From Actinomycetota bacterium (GTDB lineage Bacteria > Actinomycetota > Acidimicrobiia > Spongiisociales > UBA11373), in assembly GCA_030688105.1 (NCBI GenBank), contig JAUYIV010000085.1, positions 1 to 6,315 on the forward strand: a DNA stretch of 6,315 bases, read 5' to 3'. How positions within the stretch are numbered: position 1 is the first letter of the stretch; the number at the start of each line of letters is the position of its first letter. Below, piece by piece: positions 1-6,072 of this stretch. A program made the position numbers and the translations under genes. The notes under the pieces are model-generated. The model saw only the letters and a list, made by a program, of their open reading frames with translations. It was not told the origin of the DNA and made no database searches.

Positions 1-233
<233 letters not shown>

Positions 234-240
234 CGGGGAG

Positions 241-246
241 ACGGTA
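241..246 (-). promoter_or_regulatory. Putative -10 element of moaA (leaderless)
   Basis: Read on the minus strand the hexamer is TACCGT, matching the actinobacterial TANNNT -10 pattern, with 7 nt between its last T and the moaA ATG. Transcription would start at or next to the A of the ATG. No convincing -35 hexamer is seen 16-18 bp upstream. The same hexamer precedes the hemolysin III gene at almost the same distance. Confidence 0.5.
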
Positions 247-334
247 CCGAGTTCGTGGCGGTGGACGATCTGCCGTCCGGCCGTTTCCCTTCCCAAGGCA
301 CTCTGCCCTGCTCGTGCTAGTCGCCGTCTGCCAC

Positions 335-1822
335 CTACGGCTTCCTCCTCCACAACTCCCAACTGGCGTTTTGGGCGACGATCTCAAACTCGCCCTGGAC
401 CTCCTGCCAGACCGCAAGACCCTCCCGTGCCAGCAGCGCGGGCGGCAACAGGACGTACTCCACTTCGTCGGCGATCGGGAGGCGCCGTCCCTCGTCGTCC
501 CGGGTGGCGGCGTCTCCGTACAGCAGGGTCGAGAAGGGGTTCGGGAACATGTATATGTGCTCGCGGTGGGCGAGGTGTGGAGTCAGGTTGTGGTACGCCG
601 AGATGACCGCACCGTCAGGGATGAGCGGAAACATCTCTGCGGCTTCCTGCGGGATCGTATCGTTCGGTGACCAGTAGGTCTTGGGGTCGAGAGAGAAGGG
701 GAACGTCCCCCACCAATAGGCCCCGAGCAGGCTGAACGCCACGAGGCTCGCGGCCAGGCTCGTCCGCCAATGCCTCGGCACGCGACCGAGGGCCTCCACC
801 GACGCTAGTCCCAGGGCGGGGACCGCCACCGCCGTGTAGTGGTAACGGATGTCGTACTGATAAGGGAAGACACTGATCACGTTCGCCCCGAGGACCACCG
901 CCGAGATCGCGGCGACGGCTGGGGCGAGCAGGAACACGAAGCCGAACGAGAAACCGACCTGGAGCAGGTACCAGGGTCTCCCATCGCTCACCACGTAAGA
1001 GATGACCTCCCCGGGCTCCGTGAACACTGCGGCGATGAGCCCACCGACTCCTCCAAATGGGATGCGCCAGGCGTTGGGCGCCCACTCGCCGTTGAGAAGC
1101 CGGATCACGACGCCCATGGCGAACACGGCATAGACGATGGCGCCGGCGATTGTCAGGACTCCGATCCTCCGATCGCGCCGCAGGGCGACCCAGAGCCCGA
1201 GGGGGATGATCACCAGCGCCACATCCTCCTTGACGAGGAGCGAGAGAACCACGAACACGGCATAGGGACCCCATCGAGCGTTCAGCGCGAAGTAGATGGC
1301 GAACCCGACCAGAGCCGGGAGGAACGCGTCCGGGTGGAACTGCTCCACATTGGTGCGGCCGATCGCCGGATGCAGCAGAAAGGACCCGGCGAGGAAGAGC
1401 GCGATCGGCTCGCTCCCCAAGCGGCGGCGGGCATAGAGGAACACCGGGATGGCTCCGGCGGCAAGAGCGGCGGACTGGAAGAAGAGCAGTGTGCCCGGGC
1501 CGGGGAACACCCAGTAGAAGGGGACCAGGAACAACATGATGAACGACGTGTGGTCGCCGAACAGGTTCCGCCCCATCAGGGTGACGAACGGGGCCTTGAA
1601 GCGGGACAGCAGCCACGTCCCCTGGTCGTAGAGGGCGAAGTCGTACGACGAGGTGCCCAGCCCGTGATGCATGCGAACCGTCGTGTTGGTGAAGTGCCAC
1701 GTGTACCAGGCCAGGATGAGGACGAAGGCCCACTGCCAGATGGAGAACCGTCGGAGAAGCGTGACCACCCGATCCATCGGCGTCCGGAGGGGAGATACCG
1801 CAGTGGGCGACGAGGTCGACAT
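335..1822 (-). CDS. DUF2079 polytopic membrane protein (GT-C glycosyltransferase-like)
   Basis: Protein of 495 aa with about ten hydrophobic segments between residues 29 and 376 and a C-terminal non-membrane domain (about 380-495). It fits the DUF2079 family. Visible signatures are an acidic first outer loop Y-D-F-A-L-Y-D-Q (60-67, Asp61 and Asp66), G-D-H at 89-91, N-V-E-Q-F-H-P-D-A-F (158-167), a K-E-D motif (198-200), Y-D-I-R-Y-H-Y (323-329), and in the tail I-P-D-G-A-V-I-S-A-Y-H-N-L-T-P-H-L-A-H-R (401-420). The acidic first loop and overall plan resemble GT-C enzymes that use polyprenyl-phosphate sugars; that activity is inferred and no DUF2079 substrate is known to me. The ATG at 1820-1822 gives a short polar N-terminus; a second in-frame ATG at 1775-1777 (Met16) would still keep all helices. 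A TAGCGT -10-like hexamer lies 10 nt before the chosen ATG. The gene is divergent from the hemolysin III gene and ends 101 bp before moaA. Family assignment is firm, function is not. Confidence 0.9.
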   Translation of the reverse strand: MSTSSPTAVSPLRTPMDRVVTLLRRFSIWQWAFVLILAWYTWHFTNTTVRMHHGLGTSSYDFALYDQGTWLLSRFKAPFVTLMGRNLFGDHTSFIMLFLVPFYWVFPGPGTLLFFQSAALAAGAIPVFLYARRRLGSEPIALFLAGSFLLHPAIGRTNVEQFHPDAFLPALVGFAIYFALNARWGPYAVFVVLSLLVKEDVALVIIPLGLWVALRRDRRIGVLTIAGAIVYAVFAMGVVIRLLNGEWAPNAWRIPFGGVGGLIAAVFTEPGEVISYVVSDGRPWYLLQVGFSFGFVFLLAPAVAAISAVVLGANVISVFPYQYDIRYHYTAVAVPALGLASVEALGRVPRHWRTSLAASLVAFSLLGAYWWGTFPFSLDPKTYWSPNDTIPQEAAEMFPLIPDGAVISAYHNLTPHLAHREHIYMFPNPFSTLLYGDAATRDDEGRRLPIADEVEYVLLPPALLAREGLAVWQEVQGEFEIVAQNASWELWRRKP

Positions 1823-1832
1823 TCGCCACCGG

Positions 1833-1838
1833 ACGCTA
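1833..1838 (-). promoter_or_regulatory. Putative -10 element of the DUF2079 gene
   Basis: On the minus strand the hexamer is TAGCGT (TANNNT pattern), 10 nt before the ATG at 1822, so the predicted leader is only about 3 nt. No recognisable -35. It lies in the 134-bp divergent region (1823-1956), which also carries the promoter for the plus-strand hemolysin III gene. Otherwise that region shows only weak dyads, such as the imperfect CCGA...TCGG palindrome at 1845-1860. Confidence 0.4.
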
Positions 1839-1942
1839 AACGGACCGAGTCGATAGTCGGCGGTCGACGGGCAACGTATCTCCGCCTCGCCGGTTCTCGA
1901 TCAGGGCCCTCGAAGAGTGCGTCGCTTGGCCCAAGAGGCGGT

Positions 1943-1948
1943 TACCGT
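1943..1948 (+). promoter_or_regulatory. Putative -10 element of the hemolysin III gene (leaderless)
   Basis: TACCGT on the plus strand, 8 nt ahead of the ATG at 1957. This is the same hexamer and nearly the same spacing as before moaA, and predicts a transcript starting at or within a base or two of the start codon. A purine-rich AGAGG at 1934-1938 is too far (18 nt) to serve as a ribosome binding site for this ATG. Confidence 0.45.
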
Positions 1949-1956
1949 CACTTCGC

Positions 1957-2628
1957 ATGGATCCCAGCGAGCGCGCCCGCCTCGGGAAGATGACCCATCC
2001 GGTGCGTGGTTTCCTCCATGGCGCCGCCGCCATCGCGGCGTTGATCGGAGCGCTCATGCTCGCCCGGCTGGCGCCCGAAGGAACCGCCCGGCGGCTCTCG
2101 CTGCTCGCCTTCGGACTCAGCCTGGTGGCGCTGTTCGTCACCAGCTCCCTCTACCACTCGATCCCGTGGCAATCGATGTGGAAGAAGCGAATGCAGAAGC
2201 TCGACCACACCATGATCTACGTTCTGGTCGCCGGCACCTTCACCCCGATCGCGGTGATCGTGCTCGACGGATGGCTCCGGTGGGCCACTCTGGCGGTGCA
2301 GTGGGGCATCGTTGCGTTCGGTGCGATTTACATGGCGACGTCGAAGGCGCCCAAGCACTGGGCGTCGGTGACCCTCTCGACCACCCAGGGATGGCTGGCC
2401 ATAGCCCTCTTTGGGCCACTGGCCGACCGGCTCCCCTGGACCGCCCTGGCGCTGATCGCGCTCGGGGGAGTGCTGTACACCGTCGGGATGATCTTCCTGG
2501 TCACGGGACGGCCGCGGCTGTGGCCGCGGGTGTTCTCGTACCACGAGGCGTTCCACGTGATGGTCGTGGCGGCAGCGGCGGTTCACTTCGCCGCCATCGC
2601 CCGCTGGGTGGCCTCCTACGGCGCCTGA
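1957..2628 (+). CDS. Hemolysin III family (PAQR-type) seven-helix membrane protein
   Basis: Protein of 223 aa, the usual length for bacterial hemolysin III/YqfA-type members of the PAQR superfamily, which includes adiponectin receptors. Seven hydrophobic segments can be drawn at about 19-38, 46-66, 84-104, 108-127, 140-155, 161-182 and 198-218. The family's metal-site residues are present: S-S-L-Y-H at 63-67 (His67), Asp83 in K-L-D-H, and H-E-A-F-H at 196-200 (His196, His200), followed by His210. By analogy with adiponectin receptors, His67, His196 and His200 should bind zinc at the inner membrane face; this is inferred. Despite the name, most members are not proven haemolysins; bacterial members have been linked to membrane homeostasis. 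The ATG at 1957 follows a -10-like TACCGT by 8 nt. An in-frame ATG at 1990 (Met12) is an alternative that leaves the conserved region intact. The gene converges on the desaturase gene with 33 bp between stops, and that gap shows no clear hairpin. Confidence 0.93.
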   Translation: MDPSERARLGKMTHPVRGFLHGAAAIAALIGALMLARLAPEGTARRLSLLAFGLSLVALFVTSSLYHSIPWQSMWKKRMQKLDHTMIYVLVAGTFTPIAVIVLDGWLRWATLAVQWGIVAFGAIYMATSKAPKHWASVTLSTTQGWLAIALFGPLADRLPWTALALIALGGVLYTVGMIFLVTGRPRLWPRVFSYHEAFHVMVVAAAAVHFAAIARWVASYGA

Positions 2629-2661
2629 CACTCAGTGCGACGACAGCAAACGGGCAACGAT

Positions 2662-3561
2662 TTACCCGGTCGCCATCCCCACCCGGCGCTCGAAGACCTC
2701 CGCGTTGTGCAGCACGGTCGCCGGGAACTCCATGATCTTGTCCTGCAGCTCCCGGGCCCTGGCGGTGAGACCGGTCAGGTGCTCGATGCCCCAATCGCGG
2801 ATCAGCGGGACCAACACGCGATCGTGGTGGATGCGGAGGTTGTAGACGCCGGCCTTGGCCATCTCGACCGCCCTCCGGACGAACCCGGGAATCACCGTCC
2901 CCGGCATCGAGAAGCCGGTGAACACGCGATGGATCGCATCGAGCATGGTGGCGGCATCGGCCTCGATCAGTGCCTCGGTGACGCCGCGGTAGAACATGAA
3001 GTGGTGGTTCTCGTCGGCGGCGATCCTGGCCATGATCTGGTACGCCACCTCGTCGTCCGCCAGCTTCCCGGCGTTGCGATGGCTGACCCTGGTGGCCAGC
3101 TCCTGCGCCGAGGTGTAGACGAAGATCGCCGCGGGATCGTCGAAGCCGGTGCTGTGGCCCGCCTCCATCGTGGCGAGCCGGTCATCCTCGAGGGACCTCG
3201 GGTCACAATTGCGTGAGGTCAACAGGTACGACCGAAGGGCGATCGAATGCTGCCCCTCCTCTGCGGTCCAAAGATGGGTCCAACGGGACATCGCCGACCC
3301 CTCCGGCATGTGGGAGGCGATTTCGGCGTGGTAATACGGCAGGTTGTCCTCGGTGAGGAGGTTGAGTACCAGGGAGGTGCGGACCTCCGGCGACAGCGTG
3401 GCGTCGGAGTCCTGCCACGGCTCATCCACGAAACTCCGGCCCTTCTCCCAGGGCACGTACTCGTGGGCGTACCAATGCTCACGGCGCTCCCGATGCTCGG
3501 CCATGAGCCGCTCGACCGCCGGCTCCACTGAGGCGATCAACTCTGCCTGGTGACTATCCAT
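2662..3561 (-). CDS. Diiron acyl-ACP desaturase (DesA-like, fatty acid desaturase type 2)
   Basis: Soluble ferritin-fold enzyme that uses O2 and reduced ferredoxin to put a double bond into acyl chains carried on acyl carrier protein, controlling membrane or lipid unsaturation. At 299 aa it has the size of actinobacterial DesA1/DesA2 proteins, shorter than plant enzymes. All six expected iron ligands are visible: Glu71 (L-T-E-D-N-L-P), Glu102 and His105 (E-E-G-Q-H), Glu154 (E-L-A-T-R-V-S-H), and Glu184 and His187 (D-E-N-H-H). Chain length and double-bond position cannot be told from sequence. The start is the ATG at 3559-3561, because GAGGA sits at ideal distance before it. An upstream in-frame ATG at 3636 would add 25 residues unlike the family and lacks such a site. 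The gene is divergent from the duplicated-hairpin membrane protein and convergent with the hemolysin III gene; a role together with the latter in membrane fluidity is an inference. The electron donor is not encoded here. Confidence 0.94.
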   Translation of the reverse strand: MDSHQAELIASVEPAVERLMAEHRERREHWYAHEYVPWEKGRSFVDEPWQDSDATLSPEVRTSLVLNLLTEDNLPYYHAEIASHMPEGSAMSRWTHLWTAEEGQHSIALRSYLLTSRNCDPRSLEDDRLATMEAGHSTGFDDPAAIFVYTSAQELATRVSHRNAGKLADDEVAYQIMARIAADENHHFMFYRGVTEALIEADAATMLDAIHRVFTGFSMPGTVIPGFVRRAVEMAKAGVYNLRIHHDRVLVPLIRDWGIEHLTGLTARARELQDKIMEFPATVLHNAEVFERRVGMATG

Positions 3562-3565
3562 GTTT

Positions 3566-3570
3566 TCCTC
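3566..3570 (-). promoter_or_regulatory. Ribosome binding site of the desaturase gene
   Basis: On the minus strand GAGGA is followed by AAAC and the ATG at 3561. This decides the start against the longer reading beginning at 3636. It contrasts with moaA, the DUF2079 gene, the hemolysin III gene and rocA, which lack a Shine-Dalgarno sequence. Confidence 0.75.
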
Positions 3571-3635
3571 GGGATCGATGGGCGGGAACTCGAAGCGGGT
3601 GGCGGCGCAGGGGCGTCGGGTCCAGCCTCTGCGCA

Positions 3636-3641
3636 ACGTTA
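3636..3641 (-). promoter_or_regulatory. Possible -10 element of the desaturase gene
   Basis: On the minus strand the hexamer is TAACGT (TANNNT pattern). It would give a leader of roughly 65-70 nt, in keeping with the use of a real ribosome binding site. No good -35 was found. It lies within the 244-bp divergent region 3562-3805. Confidence 0.25.
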
Positions 3642-3723
3642 GTCATCCCAAGGCATTCCAGGGTCGACCGCGTCCATCGGGCCCCTCTTCGGATCCGGTC
3701 CCCGGCGAGACACCGAGGCGCTT

Positions 3724-3745
3724 CGCGACCTGCCCGCGACCTGCC
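3724..3745. repeat. Perfect 11-bp tandem direct repeat in a divergent intergenic region
   Basis: CGCGACCTGCC occurs twice without a gap (3724-3734 and 3735-3745), 60 bp before the start of the four-helix membrane protein and about 160 bp upstream of the desaturase start. The 11-bp period puts both copies on the same DNA face, so it could be a two-site operator; it could equally be a replication-slippage duplication. Apart from this repeat, the two ribosome binding sites and the possible -10 at 3636-3641, I see nothing in 3562-3805. Confidence 0.45.
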
Positions 3746-3793
3746 GGGTGGCGACGGTTCGCACGAATGGCTACAACTCACATGGTTGCGTCG

Positions 3794-3799
3794 AAGGAG
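3794..3799 (+). promoter_or_regulatory. Ribosome binding site of the four-helix membrane protein
   Basis: AAGGAG, a full-strength Shine-Dalgarno core, with 6 nt to the ATG at 3806. It decides this start over in-frame ATGs at 3767 and 3782 and over the much longer open frame from 3560. Confidence 0.8.
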
Positions 3800-3805
3800 A
3801 AGCTC

Positions 3806-4357
3806 ATGGAGCCCAGGTACCGGTGGTCGCTGGTGGCGGTGGTCGCGATCTGGCTTTCGGTTCTGGTCACGAGCCTGTTCGCCCCCGATTTCGTGAGCGG
3901 GAGCCAGCAGGAGCACATCACGGTCGCCGCGATCGCCAACTGGTTGTGGGGGGCCATCGCGACGGTAGGGATCCTGCGGGCGCTTCGCACCGCCCGGACC
4001 GTCGACGTGCGAGACGGTGCCTGGATCACGCTGGGACTGGCCGTCGCCGTCCTGTGGTTGGTCGTGGCAGTCGTCAGCATCTTCGCCCCCGTGGTCGAGA
4101 CGGGCAGCGACCCGACGCAGATCCCACTGGCAGCGCTGCTGAGCCCGATCGTCGCCACCCTCTTCACGCGATACCTGGCGGAGTTCCTGGTCGAGGTCCC
4201 GGTTGCGGAGACGAAGAAGGCAAAGGCGGAAACGAAGCCCGAAGCGGGGGAACCCCCGGTACAAAGGCGATTCGAGCCGCAGGAGGATCCGGGCGGCGGC
4301 GCTCCGCCGGAGTGGGCTCCCGGGGAGAACGACCCCGGACCTCAACCCGACGCGTGA
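3806..4357 (+). CDS. Four-helix membrane protein made of two repeated helical hairpins, unknown function
   Basis: Protein of 183 aa; I do not recognise a named family. Hydrophobic segments lie at about 8-26, 40-60, 72-94 and 106-127. A polar tail (about 131-183) rich in Pro, Glu, Gly and Lys looks disordered. Arg4 and Arg6, and the Arg-rich stretch at 58-69, suggest that the N-terminus, the middle loop and the tail are cytoplasmic. The protein is internally duplicated: residues 16-43 align with 84-111 at a constant offset of 68 without gaps. Both share W-L, then S-[LI]-F-A-P-x4-G-S-x4-I-x2-A-A-[IL] (23-43 and 91-111), with the shared motif placed in the two predicted outer loops. The start at 3806 follows a strong AAGGAG. 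The gene is divergent from the desaturase and convergent with rocA, 34 bp away. There is no catalytic motif; a structural, sensing or small-channel role is possible, but nothing in the sequence chooses between these. Confidence 0.85.
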   Translation: MEPRYRWSLVAVVAIWLSVLVTSLFAPDFVSGSQQEHITVAAIANWLWGAIATVGILRALRTARTVDVRDGAWITLGLAVAVLWLVVAVVSIFAPVVETGSDPTQIPLAALLSPIVATLFTRYLAEFLVEVPVAETKKAKAETKPEAGEPPVQRRFEPQEDPGGGAPPEWAPGENDPGPQPDA

Positions 4358-4359
4358 CC

Positions 4360-4380
4360 CGGCCGACGGCCGACGGCCGA
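4360..4380. repeat. Three tandem copies of a 7-bp dyad repeat between convergent genes; possible bidirectional terminator
   Basis: CGGCCGA is repeated three times (4360-4366, 4367-4373, 4374-4380), starting 2 bp after the stop of the membrane protein gene and ending 11 bp before the rocA stop. Each CGGCCG is a palindrome, so copies 1 and 3 can pair as a 6-bp stem around an 8-nt loop on either strand. A role in ending both convergent transcripts is plausible, but there is no T-tract on either side, so the terminator call is tentative. Confidence 0.4.
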
Positions 4381-4391
4381 TGGCTCAGGCC

Positions 4392-5948
4392 TCAGGGGGC
4401 GATCCACCTCTCTGCCACCGTCTTCATCTCCATGAACAATCGGAGATAGTCGGGTCCTCCCGCCTTGGCGTTTGAGCCCGACATGTTGAACCCCCCGAAT
4501 GGCTGAACCCCGACCAGAGCGCCGGTGATCTTCCGGTTGATGTAGAGGTTGCCGACGTGGAACTGGCGACGGGCGCGCTCGATGCGGCTCCGGTCCTTCG
4601 AGTACAGGCCGCCGGTGAGCCCGAACTCGGTGTCGTTGGCGATCTCGAGGGCCTCGTCGAAGTCGTCGGCGCGGATCACCGAGAGCACCGGGCCGAAGAT
4701 CTCATGCTGGGCGAGACGGGCATCGGGGGCGACGTCGGCGAACACGGTCGGCTGGACGTACCAGCCTCCGTCCTGGTCGATGGCCGACCCGCCGACGACC
4801 AGCTTGGCCTCCTCCATCCCCTTGGCGATCTCTCCGAGGATCGCCGTGTGTTGCGCAGCAGAGATCACCGGCCCGACCGGGAGGTTGTCCTTCGGCGGAC
4901 CGACCTCGAGCGCCCCGGCAGCTTCGACTACCCGGTCGAGCACCTCATCGTGAATCCCGTCGACGAGGATGAGGCGCGAGGCCGCCGAGCATTTCTGACC
5001 CTGGAACCCGAAGGCGGAGCGGACCGCATCGGCGGCGGCCGCCTTCAGGTCGGCGGTCTCGTCGACGATCATCGCGTCCTTGCCGCCCATCTCCATGTAG
5101 GCCCGCTTGAGCCACCGTTGACCCTCGTGAACCTTGGCGGACCGCTCGGCGATCCGCAGCCCGATCTCCTTCGATCCCGTGAAGTTGACGAAGCGGGTCT
5201 TCGGGTGGTCGACGAGGAAGTCGCCCACCTCGCCTCCGGGCCCCGGCAGGTAGTTGATCACCCCGGGTGGGATCCCCGCATCTCGGACCATCTCCATCCA
5301 GCGGGCGCCGATTATCGGGGTGTTCGACGCCGGCTTGAGCACGAGCGTGTTGCCGGCCAACACCGGCCCGATCGCCATGCCGACGAGGATCGCCAGGGGA
5401 AAGTTCCACGGAGGGATGGCCACACCCGCCCCTATCGGGATCAGATGCGACTCGTTGTCCTCGCCCGGCCAATGGACGACGGAAATCGGCTCGGCGAGCC
5501 GCACGGCCTGGCGGGCGTAGTAGTCGACGAAGTCGATCGCCTCGGCCACGTCCGCTTCGGCCTCGAGCCAGTTCTTCCCCGCCTCGAAGGTCTCGATGGC
5601 GGCCAACTCGTATTTGTTCCGCCGCATGACCGCGGCGAGCTTCACCCCGTACCGGGCCCGCTCAGCCGCCGTGAGAGTGGCCCATGCGGGGAAGGCCTCC
5701 CAGGCCGCCGCCAGAGCCTGTTCGGCCTGAGCGGTGCCGCCAGATGCGATCGTCCCGATCAGCTGGTCCGGCGAAGCCGGGTTGACGCTCTCGATGGTGT
5801 CACCGCTCTCGACGTGGTCGCCGCCGATGATCAGCTGGTGGGTGGCGCCGAAGCGTTCGGCGACCCCGGCGAGCGCCAACTCGTATGCGGCCCTCTTCGC
5901 CGGGTCGGTGAAGTCGGAGTATGGCTCGGGGTGGTACGGCTCGAACAT
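4392..5948 (-). CDS. rocA: L-glutamate gamma-semialdehyde dehydrogenase (1-pyrroline-5-carboxylate dehydrogenase)
   Basis: NAD-dependent aldehyde dehydrogenase that oxidises glutamate gamma-semialdehyde (the open form of pyrroline-5-carboxylate) to glutamate, the last step of proline and arginine breakdown; cytoplasmic. At 518 aa it matches the stand-alone RocA/PruA type, not the PutA fusion. Visible active-site features are P-W-N-F-P with Asn182, Lys205 in L-K-P for cofactor binding, F-T-G-S-K-E-I-G (256-263) in the nucleotide fold, general base Glu286 in M-E-M-G-G-K-D, nucleophile Cys320 in G-Q-K-C-S-A-A-S-R, and E-I-F-G-P (416-420). The N-terminal F-x-x-E-P-Y-x-D-F-type segment and the C-terminal Q-P-F-G-G-F-x-M-S-G-S-N-A-K-A-G-G region are typical of the family. 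The ATG at 5946-5948 has no Shine-Dalgarno sequence; a GATACT -10-like hexamer ends 6 nt before it. No proline dehydrogenase or ornithine aminotransferase gene is in view. The palindromic block at 5962-6136 abuts its promoter. Confidence 0.96.
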   Translation of the reverse strand: MFEPYHPEPYSDFTDPAKRAAYELALAGVAERFGATHQLIIGGDHVESGDTIESVNPASPDQLIGTIASGGTAQAEQALAAAWEAFPAWATLTAAERARYGVKLAAVMRRNKYELAAIETFEAGKNWLEAEADVAEAIDFVDYYARQAVRLAEPISVVHWPGEDNESHLIPIGAGVAIPPWNFPLAILVGMAIGPVLAGNTLVLKPASNTPIIGARWMEMVRDAGIPPGVINYLPGPGGEVGDFLVDHPKTRFVNFTGSKEIGLRIAERSAKVHEGQRWLKRAYMEMGGKDAMIVDETADLKAAAADAVRSAFGFQGQKCSAASRLILVDGIHDEVLDRVVEAAGALEVGPPKDNLPVGPVISAAQHTAILGEIAKGMEEAKLVVGGSAIDQDGGWYVQPTVFADVAPDARLAQHEIFGPVLSVIRADDFDEALEIANDTEFGLTGGLYSKDRSRIERARRQFHVGNLYINRKITGALVGVQPFGGFNMSGSNAKAGGPDYLRLFMEMKTVAERWIAP

Positions 5949-5954
5949 GTGGCC

Positions 5955-5960
5955 AGTATC
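5955..5960 (-). promoter_or_regulatory. Putative -10 element of rocA
   Basis: On the minus strand GATACT matches TATAAT at four of six positions, including A2 and the final T, and ends 6 nt before the rocA ATG, so the transcript would be leaderless. The place where a -35 would lie (about 5977-5984) falls inside the first hairpin of the palindromic block and has no TTGACA-like sequence. Confidence 0.4.
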
Positions 5961-5961
5961 G

Positions 5962-6020
5962 CGTCTCCCCCCGCGGAGCGGGAGGAGAGGTCCGAGCCGA
6001 AGGCTCGGACCGAGGGGGAC
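5962..6020 (+). repeat. Bipartite hairpin unit A
   Basis: Two adjacent hairpins. The first pairs 5964-5974 with 5978-5988 around loop GGA (11 bp, one mismatch). The second pairs GGTCCGAGCC (5989-5998) with GGCTCGGACC (6002-6011) around loop GAA, 10 bp and perfect. A closing GAGGGGGAC (6012-6020) can pair with the unit's opening GTC-T-CCCCC, so either the first hairpin or an outer stem could form. Confidence 0.6.
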
Positions 6021-6072
6021 AGCGGACCCTGCGTGGGCTTGGAACCCGTCGTACGCGCCCGGAGGGTCGCCC

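Noticed and set aside
615..1829. 404-aa minus-strand frame overlapping the DUF2079 gene
   Set aside because: Out-of-frame shadow; rich in Arg, Pro, Gly and His with no conserved motif, while the frame starting at 1822 shows family signatures end to end.
1845..1860. CCGA...TCGG palindrome in the divergent region as an operator
   Set aside because: Only 5 of 8 half-site positions match; too weak to annotate.
839..1993. 384-aa plus-strand open frame antisense to the DUF2079 gene
   Set aside because: Composition is rich in Arg, Asp, Glu, Gly and Pro with no domain or helix pattern, as expected for the complement of a GC-rich gene; the opposite strand encodes a clear membrane protein.
3562..3636. 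25-residue N-terminal extension of the desaturase from the ATG at 3636
   Set aside because: The extension has no family counterpart, and GAGGA sits correctly before the ATG at 3561.
3560..3805. Long or intermediate upstream starts (3560, 3767, 3782) for the four-helix membrane protein
   Set aside because: AAGGAG at 3794-3799 is ideally spaced for 3806; the upstream part is Arg/Pro-rich and overlaps the desaturase start and promoter region.
3554..4345. 263-aa minus-strand open frame opposite the four-helix membrane protein
   Set aside because: Arg/Asp/Gln-rich low-complexity translation without hydrophobic pattern, overlapping the desaturase start; the plus-strand frame has a strong ribosome binding site and coherent helices.
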